From: Bacillota bacterium
Lineage (GTDB): Bacteria > Bacillota > Clostridia > Lachnospirales > Lachnospiraceae
DNA length: 64,000 nt
NCBI GenBank assembly: GCA_023421075.1
Contig: JAEZUM010000025.1
Span: forward strand, 98,269 to 162,268
Direction: 5' to 3'
Shown piece by piece: positions 7,002-16,682 of the stretch. Under the pieces are notes generated by a model. It did no database searches, was not told the origin of the DNA, and was given only the letters and a program-made list of their open reading frames with translations. A program made the position numbers and the translations under genes. Position 1 is the stretch's first letter; the number at the start of each line of letters is the position of its first letter.

Positions 7002-8894
7002 ATGTATATTATTCCGAATCCACAAAGCATCAAGTATTTAGCAGATTCCTTTACGATCACTTATCAAAGCAGGATTGTAATCGATTCTGATTGTACCAAT
7101 ATTGTTTTTCATCATGCCAAGCTGCTGCAGCAGGATCTGGAACAGAAGCTGGGATATCTGATTGCTGTCACGAAGGGGTGTTTTGAGTCCGGATGTATTT
7201 ATCTGAAACAAGTGGCCGCACTTAAGAAGAATGAATATACCCTGTCCGTGGAAGAGAGTGGTATCTTCCTGCATGGCGGATCCGAGGAGGCACTTCTATA
7301 CAGCGTTCAGACCCTGCGACAGATAGTAGCACAGGAAGGTGCCTGTCTAAAGGGCTTATATATCTATGACTATCCGGAGATTGAGAACCGTGGCTATTAT
7401 CTTGATGTAACAAGAGGAAGAATTCCAACGCTATCCTATCTTAAAGGATTTGCGGACAAGCTAAGCTACTATAAAATCAATCAATTGCAGCTCTATATCG
7501 AGCATAGCTTCTTATTCAAGGAGTTCAGTGAGGTATGGGGAGATGATACACCGCTGACAGCAGAAGAAATTCTGGAACTGGATGAGTACTGCAGTAATCT
7601 TCATATTGAGCTGGTACCTTCCATTGCTACCTTCGGTCATCTTCATAAGCTTCTTAGTACGAAGACCTATACGCATCTGTGTGAGCTGCCGGAATCAGAT
7701 AGCCAACCCTTCTCCTTTGAAGATCGTATGATGCATCATACCATTGATCCCACCAAAGAAGAGAGTATGCATCTGATTAAGAAATTGATCGATGAGTATC
7801 AACCGCTGTTCCGCTCCAGACAATTTAATATCTGTGCTGATGAGACCTTTGATCTAGGTAAGGGAAGAACCAAATTGCTTGTGGAAGAAAAGGGTGTTGA
7901 TAATATATATATTGATTACGTTAAGGAGCTTTGTGAATATCTGGTTGGCAAAGGCATCCGACCGATGTTCTGGGGAGATATTGTCTGTGGCTTCCCGGAG
8001 GCAATCAAGAAATTACCGGAGGAGACCATCTGCCTGAACTGGGGCTATGATGCGAATCAGAGTGAGGAGTCTACCATGCTTCTTCACAAAGCCGGTGCGA
8101 CCCAGTATCTGTGCCCGGGTGTGAATGGATGGAATCAATTTATTAATAAGACTCAGGATGCTTATGAGAATATTATTCGTATGTGCAGCTATGCTCATAA
8201 ATACAATGCCCTCGGCTTGTTGAATACAGATTGGGGTGATTTTGGTCATATTAATCATCCGGAATTTAGTGTGATCGGTATGATCTATGGAGCTGCCTTC
8301 TCCTGGAACAGCAACATTCTTGGAAGCAAGGAGATAAACGCTCAGATATCGAGACTGGAATACGGTGATCAGAACGAAAGCTTTGCAGAGCTGGTATCTA
8401 CAATAGCAAACCATACGATGTTCGAATGGTATCATATTGTTCGTTATCGGGAGTTAGAGGTTAAGGGCAAACCGGAAGAGGATCGTAAGTACTATCTGCT
8501 CGGACTCAATTTTGACGGTGCCAAGGCAGCCAATGAAGAACTCGAGGCTGTTATTACAAAGCTTTATCAGATGATTCGTCAGTTGCCGGAGGGTAGTAGG
8601 ACCTTGATGAAAGCATATATTCTGGCTGCAGAAGGAATTCGAATCTTTAACCGCATCGGTGCCACCATCGGCTTAATAAGGTATCATGTGAAGAATGAAG
8701 CGGCAGCACAACCTGATGTTTTGGCTGGACAATTGGAGAATTGGTTCCACCATTATAAGGGTGTATGGCGCAAGGTCAGCAAGGAGTCTGAGTTGTATCG
8801 TCTTCAGGAGCTCATTCTATGGTATGCAAAGGAGCTTAGAAGCATGGCGGAGTCCTATCATATCTGTGGCAATTGCAACTGCGCAGGAAGATAA
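7002..8894 (+). CDS. GH20 beta-N-acetylhexosaminidase-like enzyme
   Basis: 630-residue glycoside hydrolase family 20 protein. After an N-terminal GH20b-like domain (to about residue 120), the barrel begins at NRGYYLDVTRGRIPTLSYL. The catalytic Asp-Glu pair is D280-E281 in NICADETFDLGKG, which fits the family's substrate-assisted mechanism on terminal N-acetylhexosamine. Downstream barrel motifs include FWGDIVCGFPE, CLNWGYDAN and NTDWGDFGH. There is no signal peptide, so it probably acts on imported chito-oligosaccharides or glycan fragments in the cytoplasm. GAGAGG precedes the ATG. Together with the secreted GH18 at 28.7 kb it suggests chitin or aminosugar use. Confidence 0.88.
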   Translation: MYIIPNPQSIKYLADSFTITYQSRIVIDSDCTNIVFHHAKLLQQDLEQKLGYLIAVTKGCFESGCIYLKQVAALKKNEYTLSVEESGIFLHGGSEEALLYSVQTLRQIVAQEGACLKGLYIYDYPEIENRGYYLDVTRGRIPTLSYLKGFADKLSYYKINQLQLYIEHSFLFKEFSEVWGDDTPLTAEEILELDEYCSNLHIELVPSIATFGHLHKLLSTKTYTHLCELPESDSQPFSFEDRMMHHTIDPTKEESMHLIKKLIDEYQPLFRSRQFNICADETFDLGKGRTKLLVEEKGVDNIYIDYVKELCEYLVGKGIRPMFWGDIVCGFPEAIKKLPEETICLNWGYDANQSEESTMLLHKAGATQYLCPGVNGWNQFINKTQDAYENIIRMCSYAHKYNALGLLNTDWGDFGHINHPEFSVIGMIYGAAFSWNSNILGSKEINAQISRLEYGDQNESFAELVSTIANHTMFEWYHIVRYRELEVKGKPEEDRKYYLLGLNFDGAKAANEELEAVITKLYQMIRQLPEGSRTLMKAYILAAEGIRIFNRIGATIGLIRYHVKNEAAAQPDVLAGQLENWFHHYKGVWRKVSKESELYRLQELILWYAKELRSMAESYHICGNCNCAGR

Positions 8895-9249
8895 AAGCAA
8901 GCGATGACATGGAAAGAGGAAGTCATTTCTTACAATATTTGAATAGTATTTGATAAGGTTAATTGTAATCCATAGCGGTCATCTCTTAGTTGAGATGATC
9001 CGGCTCGGATACAGTTAACCTTATTTATTTGAAATAATTGATCGCTTTATCCTATATCAATCTGATTTCAGCATATTGAATCGCTTTCTTGTAGGAATCA
9101 CAGCAATGACAAATGTCATTCTATATCGTGACGCAGTTCACTGGAATCAGAGATCTGATTTCGGTATAGTATAGGTGTAAGGAACAGATTACCATAAAAT
9201 TAATATTGAGAATAAATCATAGAAAGATATGGATTAGGAGGAGTAGTAA
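8895..9249. repeat. Gene-free gap with a 72-bp palindromic element
   Basis: No gene is seen. ATAAGGTTAA (8953-8962) pairs with TTAACCTTAT (9015-9024), and inside this TCATCTC (8979-8985) pairs with GAGATGA (8992-8998), forming a long imperfect hairpin. It is not followed by a T-run, so it is not a typical terminator. Farther on are two short palindromes, AATGACAAATGTCATT (about 9105-9120) and ATCAGAGATCTGAT (9146-9159), that could be operators for the ABC operon. TATAGT at 9165-9170 is a possible -10 box. Confidence 0.5.
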
Positions 9250-10182
9250 ATGGTAGTAAAGGTTGATGGATTAGTAAAACGTTATGATAAGTTGGTAGCT
9301 CTTGATTATCTTGATCTTCAGGTTGAGGAGGGAGAGATCTTCGGACTTCTGGGACCGAACGGCTCCGGTAAGACAACAGCAATTAATTGTATCCTGTCCT
9401 TGCTGAAATATGATAAGGGTAGCATTGAAATCTTCGGTAAGAGGATGGGACCGAATGCTTATGATATTAAGAAAGACATCGGAATTATCATGCAGAATGT
9501 TGCGGTATTTGATGAGCTGACGGTATATGAGAATATATCTTATTTCTGCAGCTTATACATCAAGAACAGAGACGAAGTAAAGAGATTAACAAAGGAAGCG
9601 ATTGAATTCGTATCGCTGGAGGACTATAAAGGCTTTTATCCGAAGAAGCTCAGCGGTGGTTTGCTTAGAAGACTGAATATCGCTTGCGGTATCGTTCATA
9701 AGCCGAAGCTGATTATTCTTGATGAGCCTACGGTAGCAGTCGATCCTCAGAGCCGTAATAAGATTCTGGAGGGGATCAAGAAGCTGAACGAAGAGGGTGC
9801 AACCATTATCTATACCTCTCATTATATGGAGGAGGTGGAGCAGATCTGCTCCAACATCGCAATTATCGATAAGGGCAGAGTAATTGCTAAGGGTACGAAG
9901 GATGAATTGAAAGCAATGATAAGCGTCGGTGAGAAGATCCAGGTAGAGGTTTTCCGAATGGAGGAGGAGCCGTTAGCAGAGCTTCGCAAATTACCGAATG
10001 TATATTCCGTTACACACAATGAGAATCTTCTGGAGATCAAATCCAAGAAAGGCAAGAATAATCTGGTCAGCGTTCTGGAGTTTATGCAGAGGATGAATAT
10101 CAATTTTGGAAAAGTGATCACAGAGGTTCCCACTCTCAATGACGTATTCCTGGAGATTACGGGAAAAGAATTGAGAGACTAG
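9250..10182 (+). CDS. ABC transporter ATP-binding protein
   Basis: 310-residue ATPase of an ABC-2 type exporter. Walker A is GPNGSGKT (35-42), the Q-loop is MQNVAVFDEL, the signature is LSGGLLRR (134-141, with Leu replacing the usual Gln after SGG), Walker B is LIILDEPT (154-161) and the switch His lies in YTSHYMEE. A ~90-residue C-terminal extension is typical of the drug/lantibiotic exporter ATPases. AGGAGG precedes the ATG. Two permease genes follow directly, so the complex is probably a heterodimeric membrane export system for a lipophilic compound, antibiotic or peptide. Confidence 0.92.
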   Translation: MVVKVDGLVKRYDKLVALDYLDLQVEEGEIFGLLGPNGSGKTTAINCILSLLKYDKGSIEIFGKRMGPNAYDIKKDIGIIMQNVAVFDELTVYENISYFCSLYIKNRDEVKRLTKEAIEFVSLEDYKGFYPKKLSGGLLRRLNIACGIVHKPKLIILDEPTVAVDPQSRNKILEGIKKLNEEGATIIYTSHYMEEVEQICSNIAIIDKGRVIAKGTKDELKAMISVGEKIQVEVFRMEEEPLAELRKLPNVYSVTHNENLLEIKSKKGKNNLVSVLEFMQRMNINFGKVITEVPTLNDVFLEITGKELRD

Positions 10183-10277
10183 TGCGAAAATATAAAGCGA
10201 TTTTCTCACTCTAGAGTAGGGATGTAAGATTTTATAGCCGCTCCGAATTCCAGATATGCGGCAGAATGGAGATTATT

Positions 10278-11411
10278 ATGAGCTTTCAATTATATATAAC
10301 AAGACTGAAATGTCTGTTTCGAAACAAGGAAGCAATGTTCTGGTGCTACTTGTTTCCAATCATACTGGCAAGCTGCTTCTTCTTTGCCTTTAATAACTTA
10401 TGGAAAATTGAATACTTCGATACCATTCCGATTGCTTATGTTACAAAAGGAGAAGCGGATGAAGCCTTTGTGGAGGTATTGGAAGCAGCAGCAACCTCCG
10501 AAAATGTTAAGATGTTTGAGATCAATTATAGTGATGAGACTAAGGCGAAGCAGCTCCTTGAGGGCGGTGTTGTGGATGCCTATGTTGTCGGCAGCACAGA
10601 CCCGGTACTTTATGTGAAAGAGAGTGGCCTAAATCAGACAATTCTAAAATCCTTCCTGGACACCTATCAACAGATGGCGGCTACAGTTACAACGATTCTT
10701 AAGAGTAATCCCAAGGCCATCGAAGAAGGATTATTGGACGATATAATGCAACATAGCACCTATCTTACTGAGGTGAAGGATGACAAAAAGCCCGCGGATT
10801 TATTGGTGTTTTTTTATTCACTTCTCGCGTTTACCTGTATCTTTGCCGCAAACTGGGGGTTGGATGAGGTTATCAATATTCAGGCGAATCTATCCGGGCG
10901 CGGTGCCAGAATGAGTGTATCGGCAATCCCGAAGATGAAGCTGTTTCTATGTAATATCATGGCAGCCTTTACGGCACATATAGGAAGCCTGTTGCTGTTG
11001 TTCCTATACATGTATTTCATTATAAAAGTGGATTTCGGAAATAATCTGCTGTATCTCTTTGTAGCTTGTATGGTAGGCTCGTTCGCAGGACTCGGAATGG
11101 GTGCCTTCATCGGTGTCTGGGTGAAGAAGAAGGCAGAAGTTAAGGAAGCAATTCTGACCACAGTGACATTGGGAGGAGCCTTCCTATCCGGTATGATGAT
11201 GTCTCAAATTAAATATATGGTAGCAACGAAATTCCCGCTTCTGGCTTATATTAACCCGGTTAATCTTATGACAGATTCGATGTACAGTCTGTATTACTAT
11301 GATACCTATGAGCGATATTACATGAATATCATGATCTTAGGTGTAATAGCAATCATATTCGGTGCCCTTGCCATCGTCGGAATTAGGAGGAAGAATTATG
11401 CAAGTATTTAA
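10278..11411 (+). CDS. ABC-2 type permease, first subunit
   Basis: 377-residue membrane protein with one N-terminal membrane segment (MFWCYLFPIILASCFFFAF), a ~130-residue extracytoplasmic loop, then five C-terminal membrane segments, the ABC2_membrane_3 layout. The region around GLGMGAFIG and the NPVNLMTDSMYSLYYYDT motif are typical. ATG 10266 is also in frame, but GGAGA six to seven bases before ATG 10278 makes the latter the better start. The gene sits 95 bp after the ATPase gene and overlaps the second permease by 14 bp. Confidence 0.87.
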   Translation: MSFQLYITRLKCLFRNKEAMFWCYLFPIILASCFFFAFNNLWKIEYFDTIPIAYVTKGEADEAFVEVLEAAATSENVKMFEINYSDETKAKQLLEGGVVDAYVVGSTDPVLYVKESGLNQTILKSFLDTYQQMAATVTTILKSNPKAIEEGLLDDIMQHSTYLTEVKDDKKPADLLVFFYSLLAFTCIFAANWGLDEVINIQANLSGRGARMSVSAIPKMKLFLCNIMAAFTAHIGSLLLLFLYMYFIIKVDFGNNLLYLFVACMVGSFAGLGMGAFIGVWVKKKAEVKEAILTTVTLGGAFLSGMMMSQIKYMVATKFPLLAYINPVNLMTDSMYSLYYYDTYERYYMNIMILGVIAIIFGALAIVGIRRKNYASI

Positions 11412-12570
11412 GGCTTACTATAAAATATTAAAGGCGCAACTAGTCTCAATCATAATCTATGCAGTACTTTTTCTGATGTTGACCATACTGTTTACGGGCA
11501 ATATAACCCAGACCACGGAACAATTCGAGGTGAGAAAGGTTCCGGTGATGGTAATCAATGAAGATGGTGAGAATAGTCTGATTAGCGGGTTTTTGAATTA
11601 CCTTGAGGATTATGTGACCTACGTAGAACCGAAGAAGGATGCGACAGCAATTCGGGATGCACTATATAACAGAGAGGTATCCTATATCCTTACGATACCG
11701 GCAGGATTTACAGAAAGCTTTCATAATAATGGAAATATCAGCCTTATAAAGCAGACGGCCCCGGATTCTATGGAGGCAATAACAATCGATAGTGCGATAG
11801 ATAATTATTTCAAAATCGCGAAGGTATACCGGGTTTATTTGCCGGAAGCTTCTACCGAAGAGATCAGTGCCAATGTGAAAGAAAATCTACAGAAACAGAC
11901 TACCGTTCAGTTACATGGGGAACAAAAAGATTCAATAAGCTCAGGGAACAGCTTTAATAAATACTACTTCAATTATCTGGGCTATATAATGATAGCAATA
12001 TTTATCACCAGTGTCAGTACGGTTATGTTCTCCTTCCATAGTCTTGATATCAGGAGAAGACACTTTGCATCACCGATTTCGGTACGGGATTTGAATGTGC
12101 AGTTGATCCTTGCTAATCTGATCTTTGTTATGTTTTATGTCGTACTTTTTACGGCTGCCGGATATATCTTAAATAAGAACAGAATCATGAATTCGAATAC
12201 AATGCTATTCTTATTAAATGCTTTTGTCTTTGCTTTCGTAGTCTTAAGTGTAAGTTACTTGATCGGTATCAGTGTGAAGAGTAAAAAAGCAATCTCTGCT
12301 ATCTCTACCGCAGCATCCGTTGGGTTGGCTTTTCTAAGCGGTATGTTTGTTCCTCAGGAGTTTCTTGGTGCTCCGGTACTTAAGGTGGCAAGTTTTACTC
12401 CGGTATATTGGTTTGTAAAAGCCAATAATGCCATTGAGACAGTGACACAGACTACTTGGTCACAGCTGTCCGGCATAGCAAGCTATATGGCGATACAGCT
12501 TGGGTTTGCAGCAGCCATTATCTCAATCGCTTTGGTAGTGAGCAAAAGAAAGAGACAACAGATCAGTTAA
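11398..12570 (+). CDS. ABC-2 type permease, second subunit
   Basis: 390-residue paralogue-like permease with the same topology as its upstream neighbour: an N-terminal membrane helix (IIIYAVLFLMLTILF), a large external loop, and about five to six C-terminal helices ending in a basic tail (KRKRQQ). ATG 11398 is chosen because AGGAGGAAG precedes it; the frame extends upstream to 11362 but lacks a ribosome binding site there. The 14-bp overlap with the previous permease implies translational coupling and a heterodimeric channel. Confidence 0.87.
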   Translation: MQVFKAYYKILKAQLVSIIIYAVLFLMLTILFTGNITQTTEQFEVRKVPVMVINEDGENSLISGFLNYLEDYVTYVEPKKDATAIRDALYNREVSYILTIPAGFTESFHNNGNISLIKQTAPDSMEAITIDSAIDNYFKIAKVYRVYLPEASTEEISANVKENLQKQTTVQLHGEQKDSISSGNSFNKYYFNYLGYIMIAIFITSVSTVMFSFHSLDIRRRHFASPISVRDLNVQLILANLIFVMFYVVLFTAAGYILNKNRIMNSNTMLFLLNAFVFAFVVLSVSYLIGISVKSKKAISAISTAASVGLAFLSGMFVPQEFLGAPVLKVASFTPVYWFVKANNAIETVTQTTWSQLSGIASYMAIQLGFAAAIISIALVVSKRKRQQIS

Positions 12571-12622
12571 GAGAGTTTGAAATGCGTTCCAATAGGGCAA
12601 GAATGAAATAGGAGTAAAAGGA

Positions 12623-12664
12623 AGGAAGATAGATAAGCTAACTACTTATCTATCTTCCTGTTTT
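12623..12664. terminator. Strong intrinsic terminator between convergent genes
   Basis: Perfect 15-bp inverted repeat (12623-12637 and 12645-12659) with a 7-base loop and a TGTTTTC tail on the plus strand. It closes the ABC operon and may also serve the convergent EAL gene. Confidence 0.85.
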
Positions 12665-12666
12665 CT

Positions 12667-14949
12667 CTAGAAACTGATGCTTTCAGGTAGATATACCTTG
12701 ATGTAAGGATAACGCTCACAATAGCTTGCCTGATACTCATAAGAATACCTTACCGTATCAACGGTTTGGCGAAATTCATCCGTATCCATTATAATTCTCG
12801 CAACCAAAGGAGTACCATAGGTATTCACGGGGATAATATCTTCAGGAAAGTCACACTGAATATTACCGCCATCAATGATGACATTACGTCTGATATTGCC
12901 AATTGGGATCGCATTGGTAGCATATAACTGAACGGAGATAGTTCCGTTCTTAATTCGTATATCTCCGAAACCGTTATGGTCTCCGATACCGATGATATCA
13001 GTACCTTCGCCGAAGATGGCGATATCGCCTTGCTGGATCTCAATGCCAACCCTTCCGCCGAGAGCTCCGATGCCGGATCCGCAATAAGTATTAAAGCGGA
13101 TACTGATTATACCGCTTTGTATTGTGATTTTTCCATCACTGTCCTCCATAGAACCTATGGCGATCGCATTCTTTCCATTGCATTTGATAATCAGGTTACC
13201 GGTATTTAAGATGTCCACATAGCCCTTCAGACTTCCGATCCCGACCGCTTTTGTTCCCTCACATGTGATCTTGATTTTTCCGTGATCAATCTTAATCTTT
13301 GTATTCCCGAATATGCTTCCGATACCAACCGTGTTATAACCGGACGCCTCGACATAGATCATACCTGATATGACATGGATTAATGAATTATACGGATTTT
13401 GTCCGCCTCCAATGCCAACGGACATATTCCCACAGCAGGTTACTTTAATACTTCCGGCAGAAGATAGGGAAATGTTTCCATAAGCCTGATTGGGTGTACC
13501 ACCGATACCGACCCGGTTGGTACGTTCTGCCTGTATGGTAAGATTTCCGTCTCCGACAATCGTTAAATCAGAGGTTTCCGGAACCCGGATTCCATCGAAC
13601 AGAAGATCGTTATCTCCTGATAGATTTAGAACAACGGAGCAATTTTTCCCTAATATTATTGTCGGTTTTTCATTTCCACGAAGTCTGACGTGATCTAGAG
13701 TGATATGGCAGGCATGATTATCAGGGATAATGATCGAAATATTCGCGATCATTTCCTGATTACCGGATATAGTGATCTCACGCTCTCGTATCAATATATC
13801 AGAATACATTTCCAAGGCTAGTGCAGCCGGATAGATTATAGTATCATCCTTTGTCTCATACAGCTTCCTTCCTTTACCCTCTATTTGAATACGACCGTTA
13901 ATATCCTGGATCCTATCGATGATATCCTGCGATATCTTCGAAAGTAGTTCCGGATTAGGTCTGGCGGTGTAATAGCCTTGAATATAATCCACACCGAGTC
14001 CGATGACATATTCAAATTCTTCATTTGTCTCGATCCCTTCCGCAATCACCTTGATATTATTTTGGGATGCAAAATTGATAAGGCTGGTTACGACATGTTG
14101 CTTTTTGGAATCAACGTTAATGTATCGGAGTATAGTACCGTCTATTTTTATGTAGTTGGGATTGGAATTAAGCAAATTAGATTCGTTGGAATATCCGGTG
14201 CCATAATCATCAAGAGCCAGCTGGCATCCGGTTTCCTGAAGTCTTTTGCTGATTAATTTAAGACCCTCATCGCTTAATATGGTTGACTCCGTGATTTCCA
14301 TTACTACATTTCGAAAAAGGGCGCTGTAATTATGGTATAATTCTTCGAAGTCTATATCAGTCAGTTGGTGGCTGGAGATGCTGTTAATGAACAATTTTTT
14401 ATTCAGAAACAGATCCTTGTTTTCTTTCATAATCCGTAGGGTATTATAGAAGGTAAACCGTTCTATGTTATATAGACAATTCTCCTTTGTTGCCAGATCA
14501 AGGATTTCGATCGGAGTAAGATCGATGGTATCCGGATCAGTTCTCATTAATGCTTCATAGGCGAATATATCTCCGGTTTTGGCATCAACAATCGGCTGAA
14601 AATGGTATTGAAACAGATTGTTCTCTATGAGTCTTTGAAAACTGTTCAGCTTATTTGATATGGCGCCGTAATGATCTCTTAGGAATAACTCTTCAATCTG
14701 GTTGATCATATTATAATTTCTTTTTAGATGGGCTACCGTACCAATGAGGAGAAGAATATCGATAATTAAAAGAATTAGAGTTATTGGTCTGGAATAATGA
14801 AAATCCAGTGAATACGAGATAAAGGTCAGCACGATAAGGAGAAGGTCCAGGTAGAATAACCTTACGATCACGTTAAATTTCTTCCGATAATTCTGAAAAT
14901 CCTGCCGATTTTTCTGCATAGCACACCGATACCTTTCAATATATTTCAT
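12667..14949 (-). CDS. Membrane EAL phosphodiesterase with C-terminal Gly-Ile-Gly repeat domain
   Basis: 760-residue protein. Residues 25-75 form two membrane helices. An EAL domain (about 112-345) has all key c-di-GMP phosphodiesterase residues in view: E132-A-L, EITES (218-222), the metal-binding DD at 247-248 in DDYGTGYS, Lys268, AEGIE (303-307) and Gln324 in QGYY. It should hydrolyse c-di-GMP at the membrane. Residues ~365-700 are unusual: eight copies of a short G-x-G motif (mostly GIG) at 481, 512, 542, 570, 597, 626, 654 and 682, spaced 27-31 residues, each between predicted beta strands. This looks like a right-handed beta-solenoid of the kind seen in carbohydrate-binding surface proteins, yet topology puts it in the cytoplasm. 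A promoter lies at 14992-15020. Confidence 0.85.
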   Translation of the reverse strand: MKYIERYRCAMQKNRQDFQNYRKKFNVIVRLFYLDLLLIVLTFISYSLDFHYSRPITLILLIIDILLLIGTVAHLKRNYNMINQIEELFLRDHYGAISNKLNSFQRLIENNLFQYHFQPIVDAKTGDIFAYEALMRTDPDTIDLTPIEILDLATKENCLYNIERFTFYNTLRIMKENKDLFLNKKLFINSISSHQLTDIDFEELYHNYSALFRNVVMEITESTILSDEGLKLISKRLQETGCQLALDDYGTGYSNESNLLNSNPNYIKIDGTILRYINVDSKKQHVVTSLINFASQNNIKVIAEGIETNEEFEYVIGLGVDYIQGYYTARPNPELLSKISQDIIDRIQDINGRIQIEGKGRKLYETKDDTIIYPAALALEMYSDILIREREITISGNQEMIANISIIIPDNHACHITLDHVRLRGNEKPTIILGKNCSVVLNLSGDNDLLFDGIRVPETSDLTIVGDGNLTIQAERTNRVGIGGTPNQAYGNISLSSAGSIKVTCCGNMSVGIGGGQNPYNSLIHVISGMIYVEASGYNTVGIGSIFGNTKIKIDHGKIKITCEGTKAVGIGSLKGYVDILNTGNLIIKCNGKNAIAIGSMEDSDGKITIQSGIISIRFNTYCGSGIGALGGRVGIEIQQGDIAIFGEGTDIIGIGDHNGFGDIRIKNGTISVQLYATNAIPIGNIRRNVIIDGGNIQCDFPEDIIPVNTYGTPLVARIIMDTDEFRQTVDTVRYSYEYQASYCERYPYIKVYLPESISF

Positions 14950-14991
14950 ACCACTGGCGATTTAAGCAATATCGAGAATAGTCCTAGCATA

Positions 14992-15020
14992 ATTTTACTT
15001 ATTATCTGGGATCGTGTCAA
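14992..15020 (-). promoter_or_regulatory. Promoter of the EAL gene
   Basis: On the minus strand TTGACA (plus 15015-15020), 17 bp, then TAAAAT (plus 14992-14997). The Shine-Dalgarno of the gene itself is weak. Confidence 0.65.
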
Positions 15021-15110
15021 TTAGAATAATAGGAAATATGTATCATATAAATGTGTAATAAGTCGTAAAAGAAAGAAATTTGTATTATGTGACCGAAAGG
15101 ATTAGAAGGA

Positions 15111-15122
15111 GAACAAATGTTT
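15111..15122 (+). promoter_or_regulatory. LexA (SOS) box 1
   Basis: GAACAAATGTTT matches the clostridial LexA operator pattern GAAC-N4-GTTT. An identical copy stands at 15167-15178; the identity extends over 14 bases (GAACAAATGTTTGA). The pair brackets the promoter at 15131-15159. Confidence 0.7.
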
Positions 15123-15130
15123 GAATAGTG

Positions 15131-15159
15131 TTGACAACAGGAAGTGCTTTTGATAGAAT
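15131..15159 (+). promoter_or_regulatory. SOS-type promoter of the radical-SAM/UDG operon
   Basis: TTGACA (15131-15136), 17-bp spacer, TAGAAT (15154-15159). The predicted start near 15166 coincides with the second LexA box and lies upstream of the chosen ATG at 15197. Confidence 0.8.
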
Positions 15160-15166
15160 AAAAACA

Positions 15167-15178
15167 GAACAAATGTTT
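15167..15178 (+). promoter_or_regulatory. LexA (SOS) box 2
   Basis: Second copy of GAACAAATGTTT, placed over the predicted transcription start, a position where a bound repressor would block initiation. Confidence 0.7.
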
Positions 15179-15196
15179 GATAATAGAGGTGAGACA

Positions 15197-16663
15197 ATGG
15201 TAATACAGGAGAATATGTCGATACAGAAAAAACTTGAGGTATTGTCAGATGCAGCAAAATATGATGTTGCCTGTACTTCCAGTGGTGTTGACCGTAAAGG
15301 CAACGGGACAAGTATGGGCAATAGCATCGCGGGTGGTATCTGCCATAGCTTTTCTGCAGATGGTCGTTGCATCTCGCTCTTAAAGGTTTTGTTTACGAAT
15401 GAATGTATTTTTGACTGCAAGTACTGTGCAAATCGATCCTCTAACGATGTTGTCCGGGCTTCCTTTACTCCGCAGGAGCTGAGTGAGTTGACGATGGAAT
15501 TCTATCGAAGGAATTATATTGAAGGCTTATTCTTAAGCTCAGGAATATTGAATACACCGAATTACACGATGGAGCTGATTCTGGAATCGCTGCGATTGCT
15601 TCGTGAAGTACATCACTTTAACGGATATATCCATTGTAAGGCTATACCCGGAGCGGATCCGGCACTGATAGAGATGTTAGGCTGGTACACAGATCGAATG
15701 AGTATTAATCTGGAGTTACCGACTGCCGATAGTCTTCACGAGCTTGCGCCTCATAAGAATAGAAAGAATATCCTGAAGCCCATCCGACAGATTCAACTGG
15801 GAAGAAAAAATAGCAGAGAATTCCTTGGCCTGCCTGATTTTAAGACTGGGCAGAAGGTGCTGACTGCAGCAGAGCCTAAGAAAATTATTACATCAACCGG
15901 GGAGGATTGTGACATCAAGGAGATTATAACCTCGAATACCGGATTAACTACTCGACCGAAGAAGCCGATGATTAACCGTAATTTTGTCCCCGCCGGTCAG
16001 AGTACCCAGATGATTGTAGGAGCAACCAAGGAAAGTGATTATCAGATAATGTCAGTGGCGGAAGCACTCTATGACAACTTTGATCTAAAAAGGGTTTTTT
16101 ACTCAGCCTTCATGAATGTGAATCAGGATAGTAGACTTCCATCTACTCTGGAGGGGCCGCCATTGCTTCGGGAACACCGATTGTATCAGGCTGATTGGCT
16201 CCTTCGTTTCTACGGTTTTCAGACACAGGAGCTGCTGGACGAATTGCATCCGAATTTTAATGTTCTGTTGGACCCGAAGTGTGATTGGGCCTTGAGGCAC
16301 CTGGAGCTTTTTCCGGTTGAGATTAATAAAGCAGATTATTATACCTTACTTCGGGTGCCCGGAATTGGTACAAATTCGGCTCAGAGAATCATGATGGCAA
16401 GGAAAAGTGCAGTTCTTGATTATAATGATTTGAAACGTATGGGTATTGTATTGAAGCGTGCCATTTATTTTATAACCTGCAATGGGAGAATGATGTACCC
16501 GATCAAAATCGAGGAGAATTTCATCACCAGACAATTGGTTGCGCTGAAGGATCAGGTGCCGGTAGGCATTGATAAGGACATCACTTATCAACAGCTATCC
16601 CTGTTTGATGATGTAAGCTTTCAGCCGGAACGACCTCTAGCCTTGAAGTTGGCAAATGTGTAG
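15197..16663 (+). CDS. Putative DNA modification/repair radical SAM protein
   Basis: 488-residue radical SAM enzyme. The cluster motif is CIFDCKYC (C70, C74, C77), a CxxxCxxC that should hold the 4Fe-4S cluster and SAM. The middle region has the conserved AGQSTQMIVGA segment, and near the C-terminus the VPGIGTNSAQRI sequence is a helix-hairpin-helix DNA-binding motif. This architecture matches the radical SAM family linked to a UDG-like partner, which is the next gene (19 bp on). The frame opens at 15128, but the promoter lies inside that extension and AGAGGTGAG precedes ATG 15197. Two LexA boxes flank the promoter, consistent with a DNA-damage role. The chemical reaction is not known. Confidence 0.88.
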   Translation: MVIQENMSIQKKLEVLSDAAKYDVACTSSGVDRKGNGTSMGNSIAGGICHSFSADGRCISLLKVLFTNECIFDCKYCANRSSNDVVRASFTPQELSELTMEFYRRNYIEGLFLSSGILNTPNYTMELILESLRLLREVHHFNGYIHCKAIPGADPALIEMLGWYTDRMSINLELPTADSLHELAPHKNRKNILKPIRQIQLGRKNSREFLGLPDFKTGQKVLTAAEPKKIITSTGEDCDIKEIITSNTGLTTRPKKPMINRNFVPAGQSTQMIVGATKESDYQIMSVAEALYDNFDLKRVFYSAFMNVNQDSRLPSTLEGPPLLREHRLYQADWLLRFYGFQTQELLDELHPNFNVLLDPKCDWALRHLELFPVEINKADYYTLLRVPGIGTNSAQRIMMARKSAVLDYNDLKRMGIVLKRAIYFITCNGRMMYPIKIEENFITRQLVALKDQVPVGIDKDITYQQLSLFDDVSFQPERPLALKLANV

Positions 16664-16682
16664 TTATAGGAGTTGATATAGG

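Noticed and set aside
8953..9030. Terminator after the GH20 gene
   Set aside because: The stem is not followed by a T-run on the plus strand.
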